From contig JAHEGH010000008.1 in assembly GCA_024639825.1 (NCBI GenBank), positions 19,153 to 83,152 of the forward strand: a stretch of DNA of 64,000 nucleotides, read 5' to 3'. The DNA comes from Gammaproteobacteria bacterium (GTDB lineage: Bacteria > Pseudomonadota > Gammaproteobacteria > Steroidobacterales > Woeseiaceae). The notes under the pieces were generated by a model. It ran no database searches. It was not told the origin of the DNA and saw nothing but the letters and a program-made list of their open reading frames with translations. The position numbers were made by a program, and so were the translations under genes. Position 1 is the stretch's first letter, and every line of letters starts with the position of its first letter. Shown here piece by piece: positions 9,100-20,325 of this stretch.

Positions 9100-12000
9100 T
9101 AGCCGAGACGTTTTCGCCATTCGATCAGGAGTTCTTCCCTGTTACCAAACAACCCGGGGCCTGACGATCCAGGGAAACCCAGTTCCACCAATTCGATGAA
9201 GCCATTGCGGGCGGCCGGAAGGTACGCCCGATTCGCGGTATCAGATCCACTGGGCCCAAACACGATTCGTGCGCCGTTTAGCGCCTTCGGAGAAAAGACG
9301 CTGTCGACCCAGTGGAGACCGTTAATACTGAGGCTTACACGATGGGTCCAGCGCGCTGTCCGGAAATAGGCACGGGCTCCGCTGTGCCCGAATGCAATCT
9401 CTTCAACGGTACCCGGGATCTCCAACGCCGGGCCGCTGACGCGCCCCTCAGAGAGAATAAACTGGCTCGCAAATCCGGCCTCGTCAACGAGAACCAGATA
9501 CTGGCCTCTTGGCGAAGCGGCCAACAGTCGGATCGCATTGTCTCCCTGCCATACCTGCTGCATTGTCCAGGCGCCATCACCATCCCGTGAAATGAGGCGC
9601 AGGATACCGCCGTCGCCGCCCACGTAAATGCTGTCGTCTGAGACGAACGCGATGCTTTCCTGCAACGCTCCGAATTCGAATTTCGCCACGAGTGACCCAT
9701 CCTCAACGCTGAACAGGTCCAGAACGGTACCGGTAAGAACTGCGAGCATTCGTGCATCCGGAGAAAACACTATATCGTCGACCGGATCACCCTCAATCTC
9801 CAAAGTCCAGGAGTGAGGCTGGCCGCTATCGGTATCCCACACCCGAACGGTGTTGTCAGTGGCGGCACTGGCAATCAATTCGCCCGATCGATCGACACTG
9901 AGGCGGACGACCTCCGCAGTGTGGCCAACGAAGCTGACGTCTTCGCTAAGTGCCCAAATCTCATCAAGACTGGCCCCACTCGACAGAACGTGGACATGCC
10001 CTGCCGAATCCCCGATCACCATGCCGCGACTTCCCGGCAATGCGGCCATCGCCCCATCGGCTGAAGGCGGCCACAAGAAGTTGCCGTCCTCTGTTGGGCT
10101 GCTTTCTGCGGCCGGTGGAATTTCCGCGGCCTTCCAGAATCGTGAGATTCCGCGTGGATTGCCTGCGAATACAACCTGTTCATCCTGGCTAAAGGCAAGT
10201 ATCGGACTTGTGTCAGCGGAACCGCGCACGCCGATTGGCGGGCCGACCAGCCGGCCGTCACGGCTGCTGTAGATCTGGAATCCCGCTTCTGCCCTGCCCG
10301 CAATCGCTTTTGCACCGGACTCCGAGAACACCAGCTGCCAGTTGCCGTCTCCATACTCCTCCAGCAACGGGTCCTGTGGGCGCGAAATACTCCATAACGA
10401 GACTCCCGACTGGCCGTGCACAACACCTAACGCGTCGCCGCCCGCCGCAAGATGTATGGCGCTCGGCTGCACCTGCAAATCGATCTGCGCCAGGAGTTCC
10501 CCGGTTGCCAAGTCCCAGACACGAACAGCCCGATCGTAGTCTGCTACCGCAAGACGAGACCCGGACGGATCGGTTGCGGTCAGTGCCGGCACGCCAGCCA
10601 CCGCGATCTCTGCGGCAAGGCTGCCTTGTTCCAGTGACCAGAGCTCAAGCCGCGTCTCTATGTCACCGCGATGCTTCGCGAGAAGGTGCATGCCATCCAG
10701 GGTCAGTGTGGCACTTGCACTTGCGACGCCAACCGGTAATGTCATCACACGATCACCAGTTGCCGTGTCCCAGAGGTTGACGCTGTCCTGGGTCGCCGTA
10801 ATAAGCCGGCGCGCAGCGGCATCAAGTCCAATCAGCGTCTCATTCTCGTTGACGGCAATAGCCCGCACAGGTTCGGCGAATGCCAGATCCCAAATGCGTG
10901 CGCTATCGCTCTGAATTGCGCGCGCTACAGCATAACGGCCGGTCTTGTCGAACCACACGTTATCGGTTTCGCGTTCAATCGGATCCGGAATATTCAGCCC
11001 GCGCTGAAAATCCTCAACGGCACCCTGCGAATTCAGCTTCAGGTTCCAGCCGACCAACTGTCCTGCTATACCCATGGCCTCATCGCGCACACTGATCGAC
11101 CACGTTCCCATCAGCGACTCACCTATCAGGTCGCGCAGCTGTGCGGCTGGGATCTTAATATCTTCGTTGCTGGACGCGCGCTCCGTACCCGCTTCGACTT
11201 CGACTGCGCGTCCCGACGGCGCGATGATCTTTATGCGCAGGTCCGACATACGCGCGTGACTTATATTAAGTGTCAGGCCGATACGGTTGACCTGCCCTTC
11301 GCGATCAATGATGACGCGGCGCAATAAAGGCACGACCTCAAGCGCGGTAACGCTCCAGCTTTCTCGCTGCTGCAGCTCCTGGGTCGCATACGACCACTGC
11401 GTGATACTCGCTCCCTCAGCCGAGGTGAGGAGCATGCTATCCGGATCGAACACGGTCGTATTACCCAGCTGTGGAGGCAGTGTTGCAAGCAGCAGCGGAT
11501 AGTCGTCCGAGACGAGACTCGCTGCTCGCTGCCTGCGTCGCGGCGTCGGCAGGACCAGCGACTCGAGCGTCGCCAGCAGCGCGGCATCGCGGTTTTCCAT
11601 CCTGAGCGCAGCACTCGTCTCGCGGTCCCAGAACGAGGCCCGCAGCATATCCGGAAGACGGCCCGCGCCGGGCAGGTCGGCGGACGATTCGGCCAGCGCG
11701 TTGATTTCGTCAAGGCTGGTCGTCAGCGCTGCACGTTGTTCGATAAATCCGCGAAACAGGTTTTCGGCCGCGTCGGCATGTCCGGGAAACGACCCGAGAT
11801 TCTCGTACGCTGATCGAGCGACGTCCAATTCCACCGTTGGCGACGTCAGCACACTCATGTACGGACGCGGCAACCATTGCGTGTACCAGAACGGCACCAA
11901 CGCAAATAACAGCAGGACAGCTGCTACCATAGCCGGAACGCGCAATCGGGTCGGCAGGTTTTCGTTAGCCCAGCGGGCCGTAAAGACAGCCTCGTAAAGG

Positions 12001-13109
12001 CGATTGCGAACCCTCAGGGTGCCGTCGTGGTCAATAACCAGTAGACCGACGGCCATCAAACGACGTTGCAGCGGCGATCCCAGGTCAGCTGGAACCTCCA
12101 CACCTTTGCGGATACGCCCATAGAGGTTAAGCAGCGGCTCCATTTGTTTTTCATTGTTAACAATGACCCGATGGATGTGGCTCATGTGCGGTTCACTGTG
12201 CAGCGCAGCCCGCCCACCTAATTGCGTCGTTGCAATACGGTCAATCTCTGCCGCAACATCGCCATCGGTCCCGTCGCGTGCAATCTGGCGTGCAAGCTTC
12301 TGACTAAGGTATGGCTGCCCGCGCGTCCAGTGGTAAATACGATCCAGTGCGATGGCCGCCTCGTCAGGCTCCAGATTCAGCTCTGTCGCAAACAGGTCGA
12401 GCTCTTCCCTGGTGAAGTCATCGAGAATAATTTGCTGCGTCGCATTGAAGGGCGACAACTCGGGCTCCGCAACAAGGCTGACCGGATCGCACTCGCCCAG
12501 CAGCACGAACGCAAGACGCGAGAAATCAGGATCCGTGGTACGCGCGTTGTGTGCCGCGCGAATACTGGCAAGCAACTGGTCCGCGAACGGCAGGTTCTCG
12601 ATGCATTGAATTTCGTCGACAAAGACAACGATAGGCTCGGCCACGAACTGCAGGACGATCTCCGAGTAGAACTCCAGTAGTCGCTGGCGGTTACTCAGAA
12701 TTGACTTGTCATGCCACCAGGTTTGCAGGTCATAACGAATTCTAAGCTGTCGCAGCAGGCGATAGGCAACGTTGTAGTACCAGCGGCCGGGATCAGTGCC
12801 GCCATCGCGCACACCAATCTGCTCGAGGTCAAGAATCGCAATTTTGCAGCCATGAGCTTCAAGACGAGCGGCAGTTGCAGCGATCAGGCTCGACTTGCCA
12901 CTGCGATCTGGCGCAAGCACATGCGCGTATCGGCCACTAACCACCGTGTCGTAAAGCAGGTCGTCGGCACGACGGTGCACGTAGCCTGCCCGCACAGCGT
13001 GCAGTGGCGCACCAACGCTGAAGAACTCGCCGGTGGAATCCTGGCGCTTGCGCTCTTCGGACGGAACCTGCTTACTTGAGTCTTCGCTCATGCCGTATCG
13101 ATCACCCAT
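9096..13109 (-). CDS. AAA-like ATPase / TM / P-Homo B (proprotein convertase P-domain) / WD40 repeat protein
   Basis: Walker A LAPDRSGKSSLIAAT, Walker B IVVFVDEIQ; TM PAMVAAVLLLFALVPFWYTQW; P-domain NRIGLTLNISHARMSDLRIKIIAPSG...GTWSISVRDEAMGIAGQLVGWNLKL; WD40 blades VRVWDLATGELLAQ, VRVWDTDSGQ, VNLWDTATGDRV. Confidence 0.85.
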   Translation of the reverse strand: MGDRYGMSEDSSKQVPSEERKRQDSTGEFFSVGAPLHAVRAGYVHRRADDLLYDTVVSGRYAHVLAPDRSGKSSLIAATAARLEAHGCKIAILDLEQIGVRDGGTDPGRWYYNVAYRLLRQLRIRYDLQTWWHDKSILSNRQRLLEFYSEIVLQFVAEPIVVFVDEIQCIENLPFADQLLASIRAAHNARTTDPDFSRLAFVLLGECDPVSLVAEPELSPFNATQQIILDDFTREELDLFATELNLEPDEAAIALDRIYHWTRGQPYLSQKLARQIARDGTDGDVAAEIDRIATTQLGGRAALHSEPHMSHIHRVIVNNEKQMEPLLNLYGRIRKGVEVPADLGSPLQRRLMAVGLLVIDHDGTLRVRNRLYEAVFTARWANENLPTRLRVPAMVAAVLLLFALVPFWYTQWLPRPYMSVLTSPTVELDVARSAYENLGSFPGHADAAENLFRGFIEQRAALTTSLDEINALAESSADLPGAGRLPDMLRASFWDRETSAALRMENRDAALLATLESLVLPTPRRRQRAASLVSDDYPLLLATLPPQLGNTTVFDPDSMLLTSAEGASITQWSYATQELQQRESWSVTALEVVPLLRRVIIDREGQVNRIGLTLNISHARMSDLRIKIIAPSGRAVEVEAGTERASSNEDIKIPAAQLRDLIGESLMGTWSISVRDEAMGIAGQLVGWNLKLNSQGAVEDFQRGLNIPDPIERETDNVWFDKTGRYAVARAIQSDSARIWDLAFAEPVRAIAVNENETLIGLDAAARRLITATQDSVNLWDTATGDRVMTLPVGVASASATLTLDGMHLLAKHRGDIETRLELWSLEQGSLAAEIAVAGVPALTATDPSGSRLAVADYDRAVRVWDLATGELLAQIDLQVQPSAIHLAAGGDALGVVHGQSGVSLWSISRPQDPLLEEYGDGNWQLVFSESGAKAIAGRAEAGFQIYSSRDGRLVGPPIGVRGSADTSPILAFSQDEQVVFAGNPRGISRFWKAAEIPPAAESSPTEDGNFLWPPSADGAMAALPGSRGMVIGDSAGHVHVLSSGASLDEIWALSEDVSFVGHTAEVVRLSVDRSGELIASAATDNTVRVWDTDSGQPHSWTLEIEGDPVDDIVFSPDARMLAVLTGTVLDLFSVEDGSLVAKFEFGALQESIAFVSDDSIYVGGDGGILRLISRDGDGAWTMQQVWQGDNAIRLLAASPRGQYLVLVDEAGFASQFILSEGRVSGPALEIPGTVEEIAFGHSGARAYFRTARWTHRVSLSINGLHWVDSVFSPKALNGARIVFGPSGSDTANRAYLPAARNGFIELVELGFPGSSGPGLFGNREELLIEWRKRLGY

Positions 13110-13145
13110 ACCTCGGCAGGCTATTCTGGCATTATTCTTGGCAAA

Positions 13146-13799
13146 ATGGACGATGAACGGATTCTAAAATGTGACCTGTTTGGCGAAGTCGTACTCCGAC
13201 CCGACGCCGAGGGTCCCGTTATCGTGCGGAATGCCGCCGCGGCGCGCTGGTGGCTGCGCTGGCTTGCTCGCTACCTGCTAAGAAGGGAGGCGATAGCACT
13301 CGCCGCACTCGACGGAATCAATGGCGTGCCACAGCTCCTGCATCTTGAGCGCGACACGCTGGTTCGCAGCTTCCTCGCGGGCAAGCCACTCCACGATGCG
13401 AAAACTGACGACCCGCTGTGGTTCAAGGCGGCAGCGCGCCTCCTGCGACGCCTGCACCGGGCAGGCGTATGCCACAACGATCTCGCGAAGGAGCCTAACC
13501 TGCTTGTTCTCGACGACGGCAGTCCAGCGTTCATCGACTTCCAGCTCGCCTGGCACAGCACGCGCCGCGGTCGCCTGTTCCGTGGCGCGGCGCGCGAAGA
13601 TATCCGCCATTTGCTCAAGCACAAGCGCAGCTATTGTGCAGATCGCCTCACGCAGCGTGAACACAGGATCCTGGCCAACCCGTCAGCAATGTCTCGCGCC
13701 TGGGCGCACACGGCCAAGCCCGTTTACCTGTTTATTACGCGGCGCATTCTCGGTTGGGCCGATCGCGAAGGTGCTGCGGACCGCGGATCGACCCGCTAA
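13146..13799 (+). CDS. Small protein-kinase-fold phosphotransferase (Kdo kinase/RIO-like)
   Basis: LHRAGVCHNDLAKEPNLLVLDDGSPAFIDFQLAW catalytic and metal-binding motifs. Confidence 0.8.
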   Translation: MDDERILKCDLFGEVVLRPDAEGPVIVRNAAAARWWLRWLARYLLRREAIALAALDGINGVPQLLHLERDTLVRSFLAGKPLHDAKTDDPLWFKAAARLLRRLHRAGVCHNDLAKEPNLLVLDDGSPAFIDFQLAWHSTRRGRLFRGAAREDIRHLLKHKRSYCADRLTQREHRILANPSAMSRAWAHTAKPVYLFITRRILGWADREGAADRGSTR

Positions 13800-13860
13800 T
13801 GCCTGCGCCGGCAATTCCGGTATACTCGCGCTGCTCGTAAAACCTGCACAGGGAACCACC

Positions 13861-14109
13861 GTGGACTTTTGCCACCAGCACAATCTCGTCAACCCGGAAA
13901 CAGCTAACCGGGAACGTAATTTCGGAATCCGCGTGACGCTGCCCGCAACCGATACGCTCCGCAAGGTTCTCGGAGACAACTGGGAGCGTTTTCACTGGTA
14001 TGCGACTGCAGCCGAGCGTGACACCGCCTTCGACAACATGGCCGTAAGACATGGCTATTATCGGAATACCGACTCCCCAACCCAGATCCTGGAAAAAGTC
14101 ACGCGCTAG
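13861..14109 (+). CDS. Small conserved-looking protein of unknown function, 82 aa (GTG start)
   Basis: C-terminal part of ORF 13321..14109; GTG at 13861 preceded by cagggaaccacc; begins after the upstream kinase stop. Confidence 0.55.
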   Translation: MDFCHQHNLVNPETANRERNFGIRVTLPATDTLRKVLGDNWERFHWYATAAERDTAFDNMAVRHGYYRNTDSPTQILEKVTR

Positions 14110-14115
14110 GTCCTG

Positions 14116-16356
14116 TCAATTTGGCGGCGCGCCGATAAACAGGTAGAAATTCGATTGGCGGTGTTCGGCAAAACCGGCGGCGACATAAACAGGCCCGAGA
14201 AACGTGTCGAAGCCGACAAACACGCTGCCGTTGAGAATCATCGATTCGAAGCTCATTTCCGAGCGCGCGCGCCACACATTGCCCGCCTCTGCCGACATCC
14301 CCAAGTAGATCGGTGTATCCAGGATGCCGGTGTCGCCACTTATCCGACGGTAGTACACGAGCTTGGCCAGCGCCGCATGCGGTCCTGCAATCTCGCCTCG
14401 TTCAAGCCCCGACAGACGCAGGAAGCCACCCAGCGGGAAAAAATCCTGGAACGCACCATCCGAGTCAAGCGTCGTTGCATAGCTCACGCCAAGTCGCAGG
14501 CTGTTCCTGCCGCGACTCCAGGTTTGTGTCGCCTCGCCTTCGATCGTGTCGTATTCGCTGTCGGCCCCAAGTCCGGGGCGCGAAAGGGTCCACTTGATGT
14601 CGCTGAGCATGCCGCGTCGCGGGAATCGCGCATTATCGAGGGAGTCGAAGCGCAGTCGTGCGAACGCACCGCCGGCATTAAAGTCGATATTCGGCAGCGC
14701 CGGATCCCCGACTCTTACACGCGCCTCGCCGGCACCGCGAAACAAACCCAACCGAAATTCACCGACTCGGCCCAGTTCCCGCCCCATATCAATACCTGCT
14801 TCCGCTTCTGTCACCCTTAGGCGCGCAATCCGTGTTTCGGCCGCGAACGCGTTGATATTCGATTGCTCCACGCTGAGGTGCGGTGCAATGAAAAGACGCG
14901 AATCGCTACTTAAGGGCTGGTAGAACTCCGAGAACAGTTTCGGGTCCGTTCCCAGGCGCAGGTCGTTACGCCACTCGGCGCCCAGGGGGTTTATGCCCGT
15001 GCGAGTCAAACGAGCCCCCAGATTGAACGCCGTCGACCCTTCGAAGTCATCTTCGAGAGACACGCCGAACTGCAGAAAATTGGGACCCCAACTCTTACTC
15101 CGCGCCCGATACTCCACGCCGGTCTTGCCGCCCTCGTCCACGAGCGCGTAGCTGACTTTTTCATATAACCCAAGGCCATAGAGCCGGTCGGTGTTGTGCG
15201 CGAGCAGTGCATGATCGATCGGGTCCCCGGCCTTTACGCTGAGCTTCAGTTGCAGCACCTCCGGTGCGAGTTCACCGCCATCGATAATTCGCACGAAGGC
15301 CAGGTGTGATGCCGATGACGTCGGGTGCGTGCGCTGCGCAAGGTAGGCATCCCACGCAGCCTTATCAAGCGAGAGAGCTTTGAGTTTCGATGCCTGCTCG
15401 CGCGCCGCGGCTTCACCTGGTTCGACCGTTTCGAGGATGTCACCGAAATTCGTCGACGCGAAGGTTCCAAGATCGGGGCGGATCAATATGTCATTGGCGC
15501 TCAGGCGTTCAATCTGACGCAACGTCTCCTTGCGGATGAGGATCGTGAGCATTTGCTCCGAGATGGTCAGCGCGGAGTCCAGCTCGTCAGGACCGTACAA
15601 AGGAAACTCGACGTCTACGGCGATAATGACGTCCACATCCATTTCCTGCATGACGTTGATGCCGAGGTTGCCGACAATGCCGCCGTCAACCAGCAGCCGA
15701 TCGCCTATGCGCACCGGTGCAAACACACCGGGTACCGACATGCTCGCTCGGATGGATTGGGCGAGATCACCTTTGTCCATGATCCAGATTTCACCACGCT
15801 CAATATCCGAGGCAATGGCGCGAAACGGGATCGGCAAATCGTCGAAATCCCTGATATGAGATACGTCGAACGTCAGTTCGCGCAGCAGCAGATCCAGTTT
15901 CTGCCCCTGGATTGCGCCTTTCGGCAACACGAGTTCAGTTCCGCGTACACCCAATTCAAAATCAATCGGTGACTGGCTGTCATCCTGCTTACGGCGAAAA
16001 CTCAGGTTCTTCCTGTCGGGTTTGTCAGACAGCGCGGCGGCCCAATCGAGCGAACCCACGAGGTCCTCAAGATCGTCTGCACTCATCCCGGTGGCATAGA
16101 GCCCGCCGACTACCGCCCCCATGCTGGTCCCGGCAATCGAATCGATCGGTATCTGCAGGCGCTCGAGTTCCTTGAGCACGCCGATGTGTGCGGCACCGCG
16201 TGCACCACCCCCGCCGAGCACCAGGCCAACGCGAGGTCGCGACGATGTGGCTGTCGCTGCATCAGCCGTCACTACGTCCTGCGCGAGGACTGTCTGCATA
16301 ATCAGGAAATGCAAAAAGACAAGTGCCGGGACGAACCGAGGCCTGGCGATATTCAT
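14116..16356 (-). CDS. Patatin-like phospholipase with C-terminal POTRA/Omp85 barrel (PlpD-type, type Vd secretion-like)
   Basis: Signal peptide; LVLGGGGARGAAHIGVL, GTSMG lipase box, LLVDGG; C-terminal BamA/surface-antigen-like region (FQDFFPLGGFLRLSGLERGEI...). Start trimmed from ORF start 16503. Confidence 0.9.
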   Translation of the reverse strand: MNIARPRFVPALVFLHFLIMQTVLAQDVVTADAATATSSRPRVGLVLGGGGARGAAHIGVLKELERLQIPIDSIAGTSMGAVVGGLYATGMSADDLEDLVGSLDWAAALSDKPDRKNLSFRRKQDDSQSPIDFELGVRGTELVLPKGAIQGQKLDLLLRELTFDVSHIRDFDDLPIPFRAIASDIERGEIWIMDKGDLAQSIRASMSVPGVFAPVRIGDRLLVDGGIVGNLGINVMQEMDVDVIIAVDVEFPLYGPDELDSALTISEQMLTILIRKETLRQIERLSANDILIRPDLGTFASTNFGDILETVEPGEAAAREQASKLKALSLDKAAWDAYLAQRTHPTSSASHLAFVRIIDGGELAPEVLQLKLSVKAGDPIDHALLAHNTDRLYGLGLYEKVSYALVDEGGKTGVEYRARSKSWGPNFLQFGVSLEDDFEGSTAFNLGARLTRTGINPLGAEWRNDLRLGTDPKLFSEFYQPLSSDSRLFIAPHLSVEQSNINAFAAETRIARLRVTEAEAGIDMGRELGRVGEFRLGLFRGAGEARVRVGDPALPNIDFNAGGAFARLRFDSLDNARFPRRGMLSDIKWTLSRPGLGADSEYDTIEGEATQTWSRGRNSLRLGVSYATTLDSDGAFQDFFPLGGFLRLSGLERGEIAGPHAALAKLVYYRRISGDTGILDTPIYLGMSAEAGNVWRARSEMSFESMILNGSVFVGFDTFLGPVYVAAGFAEHRQSNFYLFIGAPPN

Positions 16357-16360
16357 TGGT

Positions 16361-17947
16361 TTACCCCACTCGCAGCGACTGGGCGTACTTCGTGAGTCCA
16401 TCGAGTTGCTGCGCTTGTTGTTCCGGGCTCCAGCCCGCCTCTTTTGCCGCGATCGCAGCGACTTCCGAATACATTTGGGCCCCCTGGTCGGCGTCAAAGC
16501 CAATCATCATGCGCCGGAAAACAACATCCGTGAGCGTCACCGCAAATTCCTCGCGCAGAACAAAGACGACCTCGGCAGAGAGAACCCGGTGCTCGTCGCC
16601 CAGGGTGTCTGCGAGTCCGGAATCGGTGCCTGCAAGATCAGCTATCGCTGCCGCGCGGCCACCGTAGATCTGCAGCAGGCGCTCGATACCGGCATCCGAG
16701 AGAGTCCCCAGTGCAAGCAGACGCTCCCGTGCACGATCGATACCCCAGGCGCCGGGAAGATCCGTATCGCGTGTTCGGCATGGCGGCAGTCTCAGATGCT
16801 GCAGCTTTGCCAACTTGTCGACCGTCTGTTCGGCCAGGTTGCGATACGTGGTGAGTTTGCCGCCGATAATGGATATAAGTCCGTTCGCCACATCCTTATT
16901 CACCTTGATGATGTGGCGGCGGGTGATTGCCGATTCGGGGCCAGCTTCTTTGAAAGGTAACGGTCGAACGCCGGCGTACGCATAGTGAATATCTTCGCGC
17001 GACAGGGATGCGTGGGGAAAGACACGATTGGTTTCATCCAGCAGGTAATCCACCTCCGCGCCACTCGCACGAATTTCGTCGAGATCTTCGTCGTAACGAA
17101 TATCGGTCGTGCCAATCAGGTACTGGTCGTTCCACGGGATGATAAAAAACGGCCGACCATCCGCCGCTGCTTCAACGTAAAAGGCATCCTTCGGCGCGCC
17201 TTCGAATCGGCCCACAATAATATGGCTGCCTTTGGTGCCACCAATCAGGCGGTGACTGGCCTTCGGAGCGACAGCCAGGACTCGGTCAACCCAGGGTCCG
17301 GCCGCATTAACAACAGCCTTGGTCGCGACCTCCTGCTCAGAACCTTCCGCATCTCTGTAGGTAAGCGAGGTGATAGCGCCGTTTGCGGCCGCGATATGCG
17401 TAACCTCACTGTGCGTTCGAATAACCGCCCCCGCTGACCGCGCGGCAAGCAGGTTTTCCAATACCAGGCGTTCCGCAAATTTGACCTGCGCATCATAGTA
17501 ACGAGCTGCCGCGCGCAGCCCTTCTGCCCTGAGGCCCGGCTCAGCCGCATGCATCTTGGCGCCGCTCAACATCTCGTGATTCGGCACCGTCTTCCGCAAG
17601 GACAACAGGTCATAAGCGAGCATGCCAAGACGAATCAGCAATGGCCCGCGGCGCGCCCCGGCGTAGATGGGAATAGTGATGCGCAGTGGCTCGACCAGGT
17701 GCGGCGCCGTGAGCCGCAGGTAGCGCCGTTCATGCAACGACTCATACACCAGTGGAATTTCGCCGTACTCCAGGTAACGCAATCCACCATGCACCAGTCG
17801 GCTGGAAATCGCTGAGCACCCGCTGCACATATCGTTTTTGTCGAAAATAATGACCTTCAGGCCGCGAAGCGCCGCATCGCGCGCAATTCCCGCACCATTG
17901 ATCCCTGCGCCGATGACCGCGAGGTCATATTGCTGTGCCGCACACAT
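16361..17947 (-). CDS. glpD: Glycerol-3-phosphate dehydrogenase (FAD-dependent)
   Basis: YDLAVIGAGINGAGIARDAALRGLKV; SSRLVHGGLRYLEYGE; IIGGKLTTYRNLAEQTVD. Confidence 0.95.
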   Translation of the reverse strand: MCAAQQYDLAVIGAGINGAGIARDAALRGLKVIIFDKNDMCSGCSAISSRLVHGGLRYLEYGEIPLVYESLHERRYLRLTAPHLVEPLRITIPIYAGARRGPLLIRLGMLAYDLLSLRKTVPNHEMLSGAKMHAAEPGLRAEGLRAAARYYDAQVKFAERLVLENLLAARSAGAVIRTHSEVTHIAAANGAITSLTYRDAEGSEQEVATKAVVNAAGPWVDRVLAVAPKASHRLIGGTKGSHIIVGRFEGAPKDAFYVEAAADGRPFFIIPWNDQYLIGTTDIRYDEDLDEIRASGAEVDYLLDETNRVFPHASLSREDIHYAYAGVRPLPFKEAGPESAITRRHIIKVNKDVANGLISIIGGKLTTYRNLAEQTVDKLAKLQHLRLPPCRTRDTDLPGAWGIDRARERLLALGTLSDAGIERLLQIYGGRAAAIADLAGTDSGLADTLGDEHRVLSAEVVFVLREEFAVTLTDVVFRRMMIGFDADQGAQMYSEVAAIAAKEAGWSPEQQAQQLDGLTKYAQSLRVG

Positions 17948-19191
17948 CAGCCTGGCCTTACCTGTCCGCTGCCGCGAACCACGTACTTGTAACTTGTTAG
18001 CTGGTCCGCGCCGACAGGACCACGCGCATGGATGCGTCCCGTCGCAATGCCGATTTCCGCACCCATGCCGAACTCACCGCCGTCGGCGAACTGCGTTGAG
18101 GCATTTTGCAGCACAATCGCACTATCGACCTCCCGAAAGAACGTTTCGGCCGCCTCTGTATCGTCAGTAATGATGCTTTCGGTGTGACCGGAACCATAAC
18201 GACGAATATGACTGATCGCTGCGTCAATATCATCGACCACGCGAATCGAAATGACGGCATCCAGATATTCGGTCGACCAGTCTTCTTCGGTCGCCTCGCG
18301 CGCTTCTGGCAATAGCGATCGAACTTTTGCGTCTCCACGAATGTCACAGCCCGCGGCCAGTAGCGCAGCGCCAACCAACGGCACCAAGTTGTCCGCTACA
18401 GCTTTGTCCACCAGCAGGGTTTCAGCCGCACCGCAGATTCCTGTGCGGCGCATTTTCGCATTAAGCACAACGTCGCGCGCCATGTCGGAGTCGGCGCCTG
18501 CATGCAGGTAGACATGGCAGATACCTTCGAGATGCCCGATGACAGGCACGCGCGCCTCATCCTGAACGCGCTTTATCAGGCTCTTGCCGCCACGCGGCAC
18601 AACCACATCAACCCAATCAGTCATGGACGACAGCAGAAAGCCGACCGCCGCGCGATCGGTGGTTGGGACCATTTGCACAGACTTTCCAGGCAAGCCAGAA
18701 GCTTCGAGCCCTTGCCGCAGGCACTCATAGATGGCTGTGCTTGAATAGAAACTTTCGGAACCGCCGCGGAGAATTACGGCATTGCCTGACTTGATACACA
18801 GTGCCGCGGCATCGGCCGTCACGTTTGGCCGGCTCTCATAGATGATACCGATGACGCCCAGCGGCACTGCGACACGCTGGATATGCAGGCCGTTTGGCCG
18901 CTCCCATTCCTCAAGTATCCGCCCGACTGGATCGCGCAGGCCAATGATCGTCTCAAGACCTGCAGCCATGGCCTCAACTCGGCCCTGGTCGAGGAGAAGT
19001 CGATCGAGCATGGATCCGCCAAGCCCACGCTCCTTTGCGGCCGCCATGTCTTTTTCATTTGCAGCGAGTATCGTTGTCGAACCGCCACGCAATGCGGCAG
19101 CCGCGGCAGCCAATGCAGCATTGCGCTGGTCACCACTCGTCGTCGCCAAATCCGTAGCCGCGGCACGCGCGGCCTGGCCCAACGCCGTCAT
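17947..19191 (-). CDS. proA: Gamma-glutamyl phosphate reductase
   Basis: [67 protein letters not shown]. Start at Met 19191. Confidence 0.97.
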   Translation of the reverse strand: MTALGQAARAAATDLATTSGDQRNAALAAAAAALRGGSTTILAANEKDMAAAKERGLGGSMLDRLLLDQGRVEAMAAGLETIIGLRDPVGRILEEWERPNGLHIQRVAVPLGVIGIIYESRPNVTADAAALCIKSGNAVILRGGSESFYSSTAIYECLRQGLEASGLPGKSVQMVPTTDRAAVGFLLSSMTDWVDVVVPRGGKSLIKRVQDEARVPVIGHLEGICHVYLHAGADSDMARDVVLNAKMRRTGICGAAETLLVDKAVADNLVPLVGAALLAAGCDIRGDAKVRSLLPEAREATEEDWSTEYLDAVISIRVVDDIDAAISHIRRYGSGHTESIITDDTEAAETFFREVDSAIVLQNASTQFADGGEFGMGAEIGIATGRIHARGPVGADQLTSYKYVVRGSGQVRPG

Positions 19192-19195
19192 CGTT

Positions 19196-20320
19196 TCAGC
19201 TATCACTATCGAATAACACCAGTTCGTCTCGATGCACCATGACCGACCGGCCCCGATACCCGAGTTTCTCCTCAATCTGCTCTGAATGGCAGCCGCATAT
19301 CTGGCTGGCCTCAGAGTGCGAATACTCCGCCAGGCCGCGCCCGAGCTCGCCGCCGTGCGGTCCAGTAATTGTGACAACGTCACCGCGGCTGAACTCGCCA
19401 TCGACGCCGATCACACCGACTGGAAGCAGGCTGTTACCGCTGCCCAGCGCGCGCATTGCACCTTCGTCTACATGCAAGATACCACGCACCTCCAGCACGC
19501 CCGCGAGCCATTGCTTCCGTGCAGCCGCCGGCGTCCCTTCTGCCTTGAAGACCGTGCAGCGGGCCCCGTTCGACAACGCCAGCAAAGGATGCTCGATAGT
19601 GCCGCTGGCAATAATGGTGGAGCAACCGGCATGAGTGGCGATCCGCGCAGCCTGAACCTTGGTCGCCATACCGCCACTACCGACGTCGGACCGGGTCTCC
19701 CCGGCCATCGCCTGCATCTCACCCGTGATGCGACTCACCTCGGGGATGAATTTCGCGTCCGGGTCTTTTCCCGGATCCGCGGTGTAGAAACCATCCACAT
19801 CGGACAGCAGCACTAGTGCGTCCGCCATGACCAGTTGCGCCACACGCGCTGCGAGTCGGTCATTGTCGCCATAACGAATTTCTTCGGTTGCGACCGTGTC
19901 GTTCTCGTTGATGATGGGTATGACGGCTCGCTCGAGGAGACGGGCCAGCGTGCCCCGGGCGTTGAGGAAACGGCGGCGATTTTCAGTGTCCTCGGGTGTC
20001 AGGAGAATCTGGGCTGCCACGATGTCATGCCGCCCGAGCATTTCCTGGTAGGCATGAACGAGCTGCACCTGTCCGGCCGCCGCAGCGGCCTGCAGATCCT
20101 CGAGCCGCGCCCGTGCTTTGTTAATTCCCAGCACCTGGCAGCCAATGGCAATCGCGCCTGAAGAGACAATGAGGACTTCGTGGCCGTCACTTTGCAGACG
20201 ACTAATGTCCTGCGCGAGCGTATCGAGCCACTCGCGATTGAGTCGCCCGGAGTCGTCGACCAGAAGCGAAGACCCGACCTTGACGACCAGCCGTCGGAAG
20301 TCGTTAAGCGCCGGGCCCAC
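19196..20320 (-). CDS. proB: Glutamate 5-kinase with C-terminal PUA domain
   Basis: [61 protein letters not shown]. Confidence 0.97.
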   Translation of the reverse strand: MGPALNDFRRLVVKVGSSLLVDDSGRLNREWLDTLAQDISRLQSDGHEVLIVSSGAIAIGCQVLGINKARARLEDLQAAAAAGQVQLVHAYQEMLGRHDIVAAQILLTPEDTENRRRFLNARGTLARLLERAVIPIINENDTVATEEIRYGDNDRLAARVAQLVMADALVLLSDVDGFYTADPGKDPDAKFIPEVSRITGEMQAMAGETRSDVGSGGMATKVQAARIATHAGCSTIIASGTIEHPLLALSNGARCTVFKAEGTPAAARKQWLAGVLEVRGILHVDEGAMRALGSGNSLLPVGVIGVDGEFSRGDVVTITGPHGGELGRGLAEYSHSEASQICGCHSEQIEEKLGYRGRSVMVHRDELVLFDSDS

Positions 20321-20325
20321 CGCGC

